Positions 19,391 through 27,896 of a stretch of 64,000 nt of DNA are shown here, piece after piece. A model generated the notes under the pieces. That model worked only from the letters and a program-made list of their open reading frames with translations, was not told the origin of the DNA and did no database searches. Position 1 is the stretch's first letter; each line of letters starts with the position of its first letter. Location of the stretch: contig NZ_NHSJ01000138.1 in the NCBI RefSeq assembly GCF_002937075.1, forward strand, positions 1-64,000. Reading direction: 5' to 3'. Origin of the DNA: Rhodoblastus sphagnicola (GTDB lineage: Bacteria; Pseudomonadota; Alphaproteobacteria; Rhizobiales; Beijerinckiaceae). Made by a program: the position numbers and the translations under genes.

Positions 19391-20036
19391 ATTTCAGGAA
19401 AACGTAGATATCGACCTTGAGCGCCTGATCGCCGGCGTCCTTGCCTTCAGTCAGATAGTCCTCGAGATAGACGTTGGTCGCCTCCAGGCCCTTCTCGTCG
19501 AGATAGGCGGTGATGGCGTCGTAGGTGGTGTCGATGTCGTCATAGCTGCCGGTGTGGGTGAACTTGATCGCCTTTCCGGCCGGCGTTGCGCCGAGCAGCG
19601 CGCCATTTATCAGATCGGGCTTGCCCGATGGGGCCTCGACCGGCAGCAGCGCGTCGAACTTGAACCCGGCGTCGTCGGTTTCGGTGAAAGCGGCCATGGC
19701 GTGGTTAACGGGTTTCAACCCGGCCTTTTGCGCCGCCGCGCGCAGCTTTTCGAGGCCGTCCTTGATTTTGGCGTAGCCTTCCTCCCAATTCGCCGAACTG
19801 TGAAGCACCAGCGCGGGACGCGCCGCGATGTCGGAAGGTTTCAGCGATTCTTCGGGCGGGACGGCGGCGGGCGGCTCCGTGACCGCGGGTTTGGGGACTG
19901 AAGCGCCTGCGGGCGGCGTGGCTGGGGGCGTGGCCGGCGGCGTTGGCGTCTGCGCCGCGCTCGAAACGGTCGCGACGGCCAGCGCCAACATGCCGAACAG
20001 TGGCGCGCCGCAGAAACCAAAAAAGCCGTTCTTCAT
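19389..20036 (-). CDS. exported protein with GyrI-like (SOUL/AraC effector-binding) domain
   Basis: A 215-residue protein with an N-terminal signal peptide (cleavage about residue 29, after SSAA), a proline/threonine-rich linker (about 30-70, with repeated TPPATPPA units), and a C-terminal GyrI-like domain running from ALVLHSSANWEEGYAKI to the end. In known proteins this fold binds small molecules and is often fused to DNA-binding domains; here it is predicted to be in the periplasm. ATG 20036 with GGAG upstream was preferred to the TTG at 20048. Function is unknown. It converges on leuB and is transcribed away from dapF. Confidence 0.75.
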   Translation of the reverse strand: MKNGFFGFCGAPLFGMLALAVATVSSAAQTPTPPATPPATPPAGASVPKPAVTEPPAAVPPEESLKPSDIAARPALVLHSSANWEEGYAKIKDGLEKLRAAAQKAGLKPVNHAMAAFTETDDAGFKFDALLPVEAPSGKPDLINGALLGATPAGKAIKFTHTGSYDDIDTTYDAITAYLDEKGLEATNVYLEDYLTEGKDAGDQALKVDIYVFLK

Positions 20037-20142
20037 GGCAAGCTCCAACGGAAAAATCCAGATGGGTTCAGCAGGCCGCGGTGGCCCCGCGCCGGCTTTT
20101 CTCTTATATACCGCCTAAACCGGACATGAACGGCGGGCAAGC

Positions 20143-21030
20143 ATGGACATGGGGCTCTCTGGCGCTTTTGCGCAAAATCCTTTGGTCGGGCGCGAGGTTC
20201 ACAAGATGAACGGCGCTGGCAACGCCATCCTCGTGCTGGACTTGCGCGGCGCCGGTTTCCTGCCCCGGCCGGAGGACGCCCGCGCCCTGGCGCGCGCGCC
20301 GGGTCTCGCCTATGACCAGTTGATGGTGCTCGGCGACGCCGCCGCGCGCGACGAGACCGCGTTCATGACCATTTTCAACCAGGACGGTTCGCGGTCGGCG
20401 TCCTGCGGCAATGGCACGCGCTGCGTCGCGCATTATCTTGCGGAGCAAACCGGCGCCACCGAGTTGCGGCTCGCCACCTCCGCCGGCAAGCTGAAAGTGT
20501 CGCGCGAAGGACCGCTGGCCTATACGGTCGACATGGGTCCGCCGCGTCTCGGCTGGCGCGACATTCCGCTGGCGCGCGAGGTCGACACGGCCTCGGTCGA
20601 ACTTGGCCATTTCGGCCTGCCGTCGGCGTCTTGCGTCAGCATGGGCAATCCCCATGCGATCTTCTTCGTCGAGGAAATCGACGCCTTCAATCTGGAAGTG
20701 ATCGGCCCGAAACTCGAATTCGATCCGATGTTTCCGCAACGGGCCAACATCTCGCTGGCGCAGCCTCTGGCGTCGGACCATATCCGGCTGAAAGTTTGGG
20801 AGCGGGGGACGGGCCTGACTCTGGCTTGCGGCACCGCCGCCTGCGCCACCGGCGTCGCCGCCGCGCGCGCGGGGCTGGCGGGGCGTTTCGCAAGGATTTC
20901 GCTGCCGGGCGGCGATCTGCTCATCCATTGGCGCGAGGCCGACGATCACGTCGAAATGACCGGCCCGGTCGAGGTGGAATTCAGCCGTGTGCTCGATGCG
21001 GCGGTTTTTTCGGGCCAAGATGAAAGCTGA
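20143..21030 (+). CDS. dapF: diaminopimelate epimerase
   Basis: Converts LL- to meso-diaminopimelate for lysine and peptidoglycan synthesis. Two catalytic cysteines are visible: Cys88 in SASCGNGTRC and Cys229 in LACGTAACATG. The usual GxGN substrate loop reads KMNGAGNAIL with the common Asp/Glu replaced by Ala at the end of the loop. Length 295 is slightly longer than average because of a 20-residue N-terminal lead; a start at the internal ATG encoding MNGAGN would be too short. The last 11 bases overlap mtaB, indicating coupled translation. This dapF-mtaB pairing is common in Rhizobiales. Confidence 0.95.
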   Translation: MDMGLSGAFAQNPLVGREVHKMNGAGNAILVLDLRGAGFLPRPEDARALARAPGLAYDQLMVLGDAAARDETAFMTIFNQDGSRSASCGNGTRCVAHYLAEQTGATELRLATSAGKLKVSREGPLAYTVDMGPPRLGWRDIPLAREVDTASVELGHFGLPSASCVSMGNPHAIFFVEEIDAFNLEVIGPKLEFDPMFPQRANISLAQPLASDHIRLKVWERGTGLTLACGTAACATGVAAARAGLAGRFARISLPGGDLLIHWREADDHVEMTGPVEVEFSRVLDAAVFSGQDES

Positions 21031-22285
21031 ACCCGACGCGAGTCCGGAAGTCGTCACGTTCGGCTGCCGGCTCAACATGGTCGAGTCGGAGGTGATGCGC
21101 GCCCTCGCCGAACAGGGGCTTGAAAAGAACCTGGTGATCGTCAACACCTGCGCCGTCACCGCCGAGGCGACGCGGCAGGCGCGGCAGGCGATCCGCCGCA
21201 TCGCCCGCGAAAGACCGGAGAGCCGCATCGTCGTCACCGGCTGCGCGGCGCAGATCGCCCCGGAGACCTTTGTCGCCATGCCCGAAGTGGCGCATGTCCT
21301 GGGCAATGCCGAAAAGACCGTGGCCACGAGCTGGGACCATTTCGCCTCCCGGGAAAACGTCGCGCCTATCGCGCGGGCGCGGCGCGGCAATGCGCCGGCG
21401 CCGCTGCTTTCCGCGCTCGAAGGCCACACGCGCGCCTTCCTCGCTGTCCAGAATGGTTGCGACCATTGCTGCACCTTTTGCGTCATCCCTCAGGGGCGCG
21501 GCCCGTCGCGCTCCGTCGCGGAAGACGAAGTTCTGGCGCAGGCGCGCCGCTTCGTCGAGACAGGGCACAAGGAGCTTGTGCTCACCGGCGTCGATCTGAC
21601 CTCGTGGGGCGGCGATCTCGTCGGGGCGCCGAGACTTGGCCGTCTCGTGCGGCTTCTGCTGCGCGAATTGCCGAAACTGCCGCGTCTGCGGCTGTCGTCG
21701 ATCGACTGCATCGAGGCTGATGACGATCTGGTCGCCGCCTTCGCTCATGAAGAGCGATTGACGCCCTATCTGCACCTTTCGCTGCAATCGGGCGACGATC
21801 TCATTCTCAAGCGGATGAAACGGCGCCACAGCCGCGCCCAAGCGGTGGATTTCTGCGCGAGCTTGCGTGAAAAACGCCCGGACATGGCTTTCGGCGCCGA
21901 TCTGATCGCCGGATTTCCCACGGAAGACGAGGAGGCCGCGGCGCGCAGCCGCGCATTGGTTAGGGAGTGCGGCCTCGCCTTTCTCCACGTATTCCCGTTT
22001 TCCGCGCGCCCGGAAACGCCGGCGGCGCGGATGAAGCCGGTCGCCGCCGCGACCGTCAAGGCGCGCGCCGCCGCCCTGCGCGCGGAGGGCGATCTGGCCC
22101 TGGAGCGCCATCTCGCCCGGCAGGTCGGGCGTCGCGTGCAAATCCTCGCCGAGCGTGGCGGCATGGGGCGATCGGCCGATTTCACGCCGGCGAAAACCTT
22201 TGGCTTTCCGCCCGGCGCCCTGTTCGAGGCCGATGTCTTGGGGGTTTCCGCCGGTTCGCTCGACATAACCGCCGATTCATCATGA
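21020..22285 (+). CDS. mtaB: tRNA t6A37 methylthiotransferase MtaB
   Basis: A radical-SAM enzyme that converts N6-threonylcarbamoyladenosine at tRNA position 37 to its 2-methylthio form. The 421-residue protein has an N-terminal methylthiotransferase domain (FGCRLNMVESE, NTCAVTAEA, VVTGCAAQ) and a radical-SAM core with the iron-sulfur motif CDHCCTFC, then a weak TRAM-like end. The start at 21020 overlaps dapF by 11 bp. It is distinguished from MiaB, which is encoded separately at 27897, by the shorter N-terminal domain and VNTCAVT sequence. Confidence 0.93.
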   Translation: MKAEPDASPEVVTFGCRLNMVESEVMRALAEQGLEKNLVIVNTCAVTAEATRQARQAIRRIARERPESRIVVTGCAAQIAPETFVAMPEVAHVLGNAEKTVATSWDHFASRENVAPIARARRGNAPAPLLSALEGHTRAFLAVQNGCDHCCTFCVIPQGRGPSRSVAEDEVLAQARRFVETGHKELVLTGVDLTSWGGDLVGAPRLGRLVRLLLRELPKLPRLRLSSIDCIEADDDLVAAFAHEERLTPYLHLSLQSGDDLILKRMKRRHSRAQAVDFCASLREKRPDMAFGADLIAGFPTEDEEAAARSRALVRECGLAFLHVFPFSARPETPAARMKPVAAATVKARAAALRAEGDLALERHLARQVGRRVQILAERGGMGRSADFTPAKTFGFPPGALFEADVLGVSAGSLDITADSS

Positions 22286-22375
22286 ATTCAAAAGCCTCGC
22301 GTTCGGTAACGTCGCCGCCGTCAATTTGAGGCAAATTGTCGGAGTTTCGGAGCGTGTCGGGGGAACGCGAGGGGA

Positions 22376-23503
22376 ATGGCGGACAGCACGACATTTGACG
22401 GCGGGGGCGACGTCCCGCTTTTTGTCGCGGAGACGCCGCCGCGTCGCGTGTCCAATGAGCGCGCCAACATTGACGCGCTGCGCGAAAAGGTGCGCGAACT
22501 CGGCCTCGATCTCAAACGCAACTGGAGCGAGGCTTCCGAGCGTTCGGTGGAAGCTCCGTCTCCCGTCGCCGAACCGCCCGCCCAACAACCCGCGCGAACA
22601 GAGCCGGCCCGAAAAGAATGGCTTGACCGGCTCTCAGACGAATATCGTGAGGATTTTCTCGCCCAACCGCCTGCGAATCCCACGGCGGCGGTTTCGGAAG
22701 GCGAGGAGCGCCATCCCCTGGCCAATCGCGCCTATGCGTTGGGACGGCTGGCCTTCGCGCTGGAAAGCGCGATCAAACCCCCGGTCGCCGCTCTGTTCGG
22801 CTTTGCGTCCGCATATGGCGGCCTTGTGCTCAAGACCCTGCTCGGGGTCTTGCTGCTGCTGGCGGCGCAGGGCCTGTTGCGCGATTGGCCCAAACCCGTG
22901 CAGCCGGCGCCGCCGTCCGTCGCGCCCATCGCCTGGATCGAAATCGCCAAGCCCTATCCGCTGTTTGATCTGTCGGCGCCCATTCTTGGCCGCGCGCAGC
23001 CGCTTTACAGCGCGCGCCGTCACGTGGCGGGCGGCGGTCGCGAAGACGTGATGACCTTCGGTCAGTTCGCTGGCCCGAAGCCTTTCCTGCGTGTCGGCGT
23101 CTATCGTCACGGAACCGAGGACGCCTCCGATCCCGGCTATTTCGTCGATATGGCGCGGCGCGCCTCCGCGACCGGGCTTGGCGTTACCGAAGCCGATCTG
23201 CCGCAGGCGCTGCAAACGCGATTCGGCGATTTCGAGTCGGGGGCCTTGCAGCTTTCCGGCGCGGCCGGCGTCAAGCGTGGGAATTGTCGCGGCTTTCGGG
23301 TCGAGGTCGCGGCGCCGGCCCTGACGATGGGCGGCTTGATGTGCGGCGGCGGTGACGAAAAGGTCAGCGCGACCGACCTGGCCTGCGTCATCGATCGGCT
23401 GGACCTGCTTGCCGCCGGCCAGGATCGCGCGCTCAGCGATTTCTTCGGCGCGGCGGGGACCCGGAAAAGCCGGGCCTGCGCCGAGGCGACCCGAAGAAAA
23501 TAG
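22376..23503 (+). CDS. hypothetical bitopic membrane protein
   Basis: A 375-residue protein of unknown function. The N-terminal ~145 residues are cytoplasmic, charged and partly proline-rich, with a helical segment at 32-60 (NIDALREKVRELGLDLKRNW). A single membrane helix lies at about 148-168 (LVLKTLLGVLLLLAAQGLL), and the C-terminal ~200 residues should be periplasmic, with several cysteines (CRGF, MCGGG, DLACVID, RACAEA) that could form disulfides. It lies 90 bp after mtaB and precedes a small secreted protein gene. No known domain was recognised. Codon usage matches the neighbours. Confidence 0.75.
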   Translation: MADSTTFDGGGDVPLFVAETPPRRVSNERANIDALREKVRELGLDLKRNWSEASERSVEAPSPVAEPPAQQPARTEPARKEWLDRLSDEYREDFLAQPPANPTAAVSEGEERHPLANRAYALGRLAFALESAIKPPVAALFGFASAYGGLVLKTLLGVLLLLAAQGLLRDWPKPVQPAPPSVAPIAWIEIAKPYPLFDLSAPILGRAQPLYSARRHVAGGGREDVMTFGQFAGPKPFLRVGVYRHGTEDASDPGYFVDMARRASATGLGVTEADLPQALQTRFGDFESGALQLSGAAGVKRGNCRGFRVEVAAPALTMGGLMCGGGDEKVSATDLACVIDRLDLLAAGQDRALSDFFGAAGTRKSRACAEATRRK

Positions 23504-23570
23504 ACGGGCGAGCGGCTATCGCGGACCCGTCCAAAGCGTTAGAATCGAAGAATCTCAGCAGGAGTGTCCC

Positions 23571-23840
23571 ATGCGCCGCATTTCCGTTTTAATTCTGGCG
23601 ATCGCCGCCGCTGGTCTGGGGGCTTCCTCCGCCTTTGCTCAAAGCCACGAAATCGAGGTCAAGAAGCATCGCAGCTTCCTGGACTCGGGCAATGTCGTTC
23701 CGGTGGGAACGGAGAATCGCTATGTGGTGGACAGCGCCCGGCTGAACTACGGCGCGCCCGGCGGCGCGGCGCGGCGCGACGATCTCCACCAGGGGCTTCT
23801 GCCCAGTCCAGGCGAACCCGTGGGCGAATCGCCCCGCTGA
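23571..23840 (+). CDS. small secreted protein, unknown function
   Basis: An 89-residue precursor with a textbook signal peptide (MRRISVLILAIAAAGLGASSAFA) and a 66-residue mature part that is hydrophilic and probably disordered (EIEVKKHRSFLDSGNVVPVG and a glycine/arginine-rich end). GGAG lies seven bases before the ATG. It follows the bitopic membrane protein gene by 67 bp on the same strand and may be cotranscribed. No homologous family was recognised. Confidence 0.75.
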   Translation: MRRISVLILAIAAAGLGASSAFAQSHEIEVKKHRSFLDSGNVVPVGTENRYVVDSARLNYGAPGGAARRDDLHQGLLPSPGEPVGESPR

Positions 23841-23898
23841 CGCGGAAAAGAGATTTGGGTCGGGCTACGGATGTTCGACCGGGTTAGGGATGTTGGAC

Positions 23899-23924
23899 GA
23901 GGAGTGGCGTGATCGCCGCTCCTC
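23899..23924 (+). other. 11-bp hairpin in the spacer before trpS
   Basis: GAGGAGTGGCG (23899-23909) pairs with CGCCGCTCCTC (23914-23924) with one G-T pair and a TGAT loop. No T-run follows on the plus strand. It is probably a transcript-end or processing structure after the small secreted protein gene, though a factor-dependent terminator is possible. Confidence 0.45.
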
Positions 23925-24032
23925 TGGCGTGCGCTTGAGCAATCGTTGAGGGTCGTCGGGGGCGTCCTAATCGGTTCGGCGGCGGGTTTTCAAACCAAGT
24001 CCCCCTTGCCAGCCGAGGCGCCGGAAGCCATA

Positions 24033-24060
24033 AGACCGCAAGTTAAAAACTGTGCGGTCT
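24033..24060 (+). promoter_or_regulatory. hairpin abutting the trpS start codon
   Basis: AGACCGCA (24033-24040) and TGCGGTCT (24053-24060) form a perfect 8-bp stem with a 12-base A-rich loop. The 3' arm ends three bases before the ATG of trpS and no separate Shine-Dalgarno sequence is visible. If transcribed, the stem would cover the ribosome landing site, so translation may be controlled by unfolding of this leader. Confidence 0.5.
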
Positions 24061-24063
24061 CCC

Positions 24064-25098
24064 ATGACGAACTTTCCAGAACGCGTCTTTTCCGGCATCC
24101 AGCCGACCGGTAATCTGCATCTCGGCAATTATCTGGGCGCAATCGTCAAGTTCGTGGCCTTGCAGGAGACCCACGAGTGCCTGTTCTGCGTGGTCGATTT
24201 GCACGCGATCACCATGCCGCAGGCGCCCGACGAATTGCGCCAGGCCATACGCAGGATCGCCGCGGCCTATATCGCTTCGGGCATCGATCCCGTCAGGAAC
24301 ATCATCTTCAATCAGAGCCAGGTTTCGGAGCATTCGGAGCTTGCCTGGGTGTTCAATTGCGTCGCCCGCATGGGCTGGCTCAACCGCATGACCCAATTCA
24401 AGGACAAGGCCGGCAAGGACCGGGAGAACGTCTCCATCGGCCTGTTCGCCTACCCGACCCTGATGGCGGCGGACATCCTGCTCTATCGCGCCACGCATGT
24501 GCCGGTCGGCGAGGATCAGAAGCAGCATGTCGAACTCACGCGCGACGTCGCGCAGAAGTTCAACAATGACTACAGCGAGTCGATCGCGGCGCGTGGCCAC
24601 ACGGCGGGCTTCTTCCCTCTGCCCGAGCCGCTGATCCAGGGGCCGGCGGCGCGAGTCATGAGCCTGCGCGACGGCTCGAAGAAAATGTCGAAATCCGATG
24701 CTTCCGAGTTTTCGCGCCTCAATCTTTCCGACGACGCCGACGCGATCAACCAGAAGATCCGCAAGGCCAAGACCGACCCGGAACCGCTTCCCACCGAACT
24801 GGAAGGCTTGAAAGGCCGCCCCGAAGCGGAAAACCTGATCGGGATTTTTTCGGCGCTGTCCGGCGTCACGCCCGAAAAGGTGCTCGCCGATTTCGGCGGG
24901 GCGCAGTTTTCCTCCTTCAAGCAGTCGCTTGCCGATCTCGCCATTCACAAGCTCGGCCCGATCGGCGCGGAAATGCGGCGGCTGGAAGGCGATCCCGGCT
25001 ATATCGATCAGATCCTGCGCGATGGCGCGGTGCGCGCGCGCGCGATCGCGCAGCCGATCATGAATGAGGTCAAGGACATCGTCGGCCTGCTGCGCTGA
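24064..25098 (+). CDS. trpS: tryptophanyl-tRNA synthetase
   Basis: Charges tRNA-Trp with tryptophan in the cytoplasm. The 344 residues match the family. The HIGH-like motif is [11 protein letters not shown] near residue 14, and the KMSKS loop is seen exactly (KKMSKSD). The ATG at 24064 gives the [16 protein letters not shown] start typical of the family; the upstream GTG at 24052 lies in the hairpin and is rejected. In many Rhizobiales trpS follows murJ; here the upstream gene is a small secreted protein gene instead. Confidence 0.97.
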   Translation: MTNFPERVFSGIQPTGNLHLGNYLGAIVKFVALQETHECLFCVVDLHAITMPQAPDELRQAIRRIAAAYIASGIDPVRNIIFNQSQVSEHSELAWVFNCVARMGWLNRMTQFKDKAGKDRENVSIGLFAYPTLMAADILLYRATHVPVGEDQKQHVELTRDVAQKFNNDYSESIAARGHTAGFFPLPEPLIQGPAARVMSLRDGSKKMSKSDASEFSRLNLSDDADAINQKIRKAKTDPEPLPTELEGLKGRPEAENLIGIFSALSGVTPEKVLADFGGAQFSSFKQSLADLAIHKLGPIGAEMRRLEGDPGYIDQILRDGAVRARAIAQPIMNEVKDIVGLLR

Positions 25099-25201
25099 CG
25101 TTGCGGCCAAACGAAATTTTCCCTTCCCTTGGCCTGCATTGCCCCTATCTTAGCAGCATCCCCATCGCCGGCCTTGAACCGGCTGATTTCGGAGTGACGA
25201 C

Positions 25202-25762
25202 ATGTTCATCCAGACCGAGTCTACCCCCAATCCCGCGACCTTGAAATTTCTGCCCGGCGCTTCCGTGGCGCAGGAGGGCGTGTGGGACCTGCGCTCGCCC
25301 GACGAGGCCAGCGTGTCGCCCCTGGCGCAGGCGATCTTCTCGATCGAGGGCGTGAGCGGCGTGTTTCTCGGTTCGGACTTCATTTCGGTCACCAAGGCCG
25401 ATGGGGAGTGGCAGAACCTTAAGCCGGCCATTCTCGGCGCCATCATGGAGCACTTTATGTCCGGGCGGCCGGTTCTGTCCGCCGACGCCAACGCCTCCGG
25501 CCAGACGTCGCTGGAGCAGTTCGCGCCCGAGGACGCGGAGACCGTCGCGGCCATCAAGGATCTGCTGGAAACGCGCGTTCGTCCCGCCCTTGCGGGCGAC
25601 GGCGGCGACATTGTGTTTCGCGGATTCAAGGACGGCATCGTCTATTTGCAGTTGAAGGGCGCCTGCTCCGGCTGTCCGTCCTCGACCGCGACCCTCAAGC
25701 GCGGCATTCAGAACCTGATCTGCCACTTCCTGCCGCAGGTCACGTCGGTCGAGGAAGTCTGA
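25202..25762 (+). CDS. Nfu-type iron-sulfur scaffold protein
   Basis: Carries and delivers Fe-S clusters to target enzymes. The 186 residues comprise an N-terminal Nfu_N domain (MFIQTESTPNPATLKFLPG, typical of the family) and a C-terminal NifU domain from about residue 110 with the cluster-binding pair Cys-x-x-Cys in GACSGCPSS. It lies 35 bp before tsaB, a neighbourhood shared by many Rhizobiales. It is monofunctional and lacks the N-terminal IscU-like domain of nitrogen-fixation NifU. Confidence 0.94.
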   Translation: MFIQTESTPNPATLKFLPGASVAQEGVWDLRSPDEASVSPLAQAIFSIEGVSGVFLGSDFISVTKADGEWQNLKPAILGAIMEHFMSGRPVLSADANASGQTSLEQFAPEDAETVAAIKDLLETRVRPALAGDGGDIVFRGFKDGIVYLQLKGACSGCPSSTATLKRGIQNLICHFLPQVTSVEEV

Positions 25763-25796
25763 TCATCCGCAATTTGCGAACTCCGGTCGCCCGATC

Positions 25797-26489
25797 ATGC
25801 GCATACTCGCGATAGATACGTCGCTGCCGGCCGTCTCCGTCGGCGTTTTCGACAGCGAGGCGCAACAGGTGGTGGTCCGCGAGACCTTGCCCATGCAAAA
25901 GGGCCACGCGGAAGCCTTGATGCCGATGCTCGAACGCGTGGTCGCGCAGGTGAGCGGCGGCTTCGCCTCGCTCGACCGCGTCGCGGTGACGGTTGGTCCG
26001 GGGTCGTTCACCGGCATACGCATCGGCGTGGCCGCCGCGCGGGGTATCGCCCTGGCCCTCGGGATCGAGGCGGTTGGCGTTTCGACCCTTGCCGCCTTGG
26101 CGACGCCGCTGCTGTTTTCGCAGGACGCACAGGTCGTCGTCGCCGCAATCGACGCCCTGCACGGGAATATCTATTTCTCGGCTTGTGGCTCCAGCGGTCG
26201 AATCCTGACCTCGCCGCGAATCGCTCCGATTACCGAGGCATGCCGCCTGTTGGGCGCCGGGCGGGTCGTGGCCGTCGGCAGCGGCGCGGATGCGCTTAGC
26301 GAAGCGGCGAAGGCGTTGGGCCACGAAATTAGCGTTGCCGGACAGGAGCCTTGGCCGGATATCGTCGCTGTCGCCAAATTGGGGGTCGTCGCCGATCCCC
26401 AGACGGCTCCGGCGCGCCCCGTTTATCTCAAGGCGCCCGATGTCACTCTTCCCGCCAAGTCTTCGGGTCTTCCGCGCGCAGTCCAATGA
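25797..26489 (+). CDS. tsaB: tRNA threonylcarbamoyladenosine biosynthesis protein TsaB
   Basis: Partner of TsaD in forming t6A at tRNA position 37, the substrate of MtaB encoded upstream. The 230-residue actin-like protein begins with the phosphate-loop strand MRILAIDTSLPAVSVG and has the family motif VGPGSFTGIRIGVAAARG at about residue 65. The ATGA overlap with rimI indicates translational coupling. Confidence 0.94.
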   Translation: MRILAIDTSLPAVSVGVFDSEAQQVVVRETLPMQKGHAEALMPMLERVVAQVSGGFASLDRVAVTVGPGSFTGIRIGVAAARGIALALGIEAVGVSTLAALATPLLFSQDAQVVVAAIDALHGNIYFSACGSSGRILTSPRIAPITEACRLLGAGRVVAVGSGADALSEAAKALGHEISVAGQEPWPDIVAVAKLGVVADPQTAPARPVYLKAPDVTLPAKSSGLPRAVQ

Positions 26490-26971
26490 AAATTCCAGAA
26501 CTCTTGCGAAAAAAACCGGAGTTCAGTCTGCCGCGACTGCTGAAAGTCGGCGACGCCAGCGATTGTTCAAGTCTCCACGCAACCGGCTTCGCGCATCCGT
26601 GGAGCGCCAGCGAGTTTGAGGCGCTGCTGGCCGATCCGTCATGCCTGAGCGTGGGCGTGGCGTTGAAATCGGAACTCGCGGGTTATCTGATGTCGCGCGT
26701 CGCCAGCGACGAGGCCGAGGTCTTGACCATCGTCGTCGCTCCGACCCTGCGGACGTTTGGCTGCGCGCAGCGTTTGCTGCTGGATCATTTGTCACGTTTG
26801 GCGGCGCGCGGCGTCACCGTTGTGTTTCTTGAGGTCGACGCCGAGAACGAAGCCGCAATGGCCCTCTATCGGCGCAATGGTTTTGTCGAGGTTGGCCGAC
26901 GCAAGGCCTATTACGCGCGAGCGGAAGGCGCCCGGGGCGATGCGCTGGTGATGCGAAGAAATCTGGGTTGA
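26486..26971 (+). CDS. rimI: ribosomal-protein-alanine N-acetyltransferase-like GNAT protein
   Basis: A 161-residue GNAT enzyme, by context and family RimI, which acetylates the N terminus of ribosomal protein S18. Core features are HPWSASEFEALL, the V-APTLRTFGCAQRLLL acetyl-CoA segment and VFLEVDAENEAAMALYRRNGF. The usual R/QxxGxG loop is altered to RTFGCA, so cofactor binding may be slightly atypical. Its ATG overlaps the tsaB stop. In many Rhizobiales a fur/mur gene follows; here none does. Confidence 0.88.
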   Translation: MKIPELLRKKPEFSLPRLLKVGDASDCSSLHATGFAHPWSASEFEALLADPSCLSVGVALKSELAGYLMSRVASDEAEVLTIVVAPTLRTFGCAQRLLLDHLSRLAARGVTVVFLEVDAENEAAMALYRRNGFVEVGRRKAYYARAEGARGDALVMRRNLG

Positions 26972-27019
26972 TTCGGGCTGCTGTCATAAAATTGTGATCT
27001 TTGGCGCCTAACCGGCGCT

Positions 27020-27802
27020 ATGCCCTATCTTCGCGCATTCCTTCTTGTGATCGCTCTCATCGGCTTCTACCTCCTGGCGACGCCGCTGCAACGGTTGGCG
27101 CGCCGTCGCGGATGGCGGCTGGCCGAGAAGATTCCTCCCTTTTTCGCCAGAACCGTCTGTTTTCTGCTTGGTCTGCGCGTCGTTTTCGATGGGGCGGCTC
27201 TCGGCCCAAAACCGCGCATGATCGTCTCCAACCATGTGTCCTGGAGCGACATTCTCGTTTTCGCCAGCCGCGAGACCCCCTGTTTCGTCGCCAAGAGCGA
27301 AGTGGCGGATTGGCCTGTCTTCGGCGCCTTCGCGCGCGCGCAGGATACGATTTTCGTGAAACGGGACAGCCGTTCCGACGTCGCGCGCGTCAATGCGGCC
27401 ATGGCGGAAAAGATGCGGGCGGGCGAAGACGTCCTGCTCTACGGCGAAGGCACCTCCAGCGACGGCGCCGATGTTCTGGCGTTCAAGCCGTCGCTTTTCG
27501 CCGCCGCGCGCGACCTGTTGCGGCTCTATCCGGAGGTCGCGGCCGTCACCATCCAGCCGGCCGCCATCGCCTATGTCGCGTCGCGCGGCAAAAAGCTCGA
27601 CGCGGAAGGTCGCCGCGTCCTGGCCTGGTTCGGCGACGCGGAGCTTGCGCCGCATATCTGGACCTTGCTCAAGCACGCGCCGGTCGATTGCCGCGTGCGC
27701 TTTGGCGAAGCTCTGGCATACGGCGCCGAGACCGACCGAAAGGCGATCGCGGCGGAGACGGAGGCGCGGGTCAGGCGTCTGGCCGCAGCGCTGGTCGCCT
27801 GA
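27020..27802 (+). CDS. lysophospholipid acyltransferase (PlsC-like)
   Basis: A 260-residue inner-membrane acyltransferase of the PlsC family, transferring acyl groups in phospholipid synthesis. An N-terminal membrane helix (residues 6-22) precedes the catalytic HX4D motif (His72 to Asp77 in NHVSWSD), a [13 protein letters not shown] arginine segment and the substrate-binding EGTSS motif near residue 143. Plain 1-acyl-glycerol-3-phosphate acyltransferase activity is likely, but other lysophospholipid targets are possible. The gene sits 48 bp after rimI. Confidence 0.9.
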   Translation: MPYLRAFLLVIALIGFYLLATPLQRLARRRGWRLAEKIPPFFARTVCFLLGLRVVFDGAALGPKPRMIVSNHVSWSDILVFASRETPCFVAKSEVADWPVFGAFARAQDTIFVKRDSRSDVARVNAAMAEKMRAGEDVLLYGEGTSSDGADVLAFKPSLFAAARDLLRLYPEVAAVTIQPAAIAYVASRGKKLDAEGRRVLAWFGDAELAPHIWTLLKHAPVDCRVRFGEALAYGAETDRKAIAAETEARVRRLAAALVA

Positions 27803-27896
27803 AACTCCAGCAACAAATTGCGTCGCGCTTCTTATCGGCAAACGCGAAATCGGCTATAAAGAGCCTACGTCTCCCTTCCGAGGACATTTCGCGATT

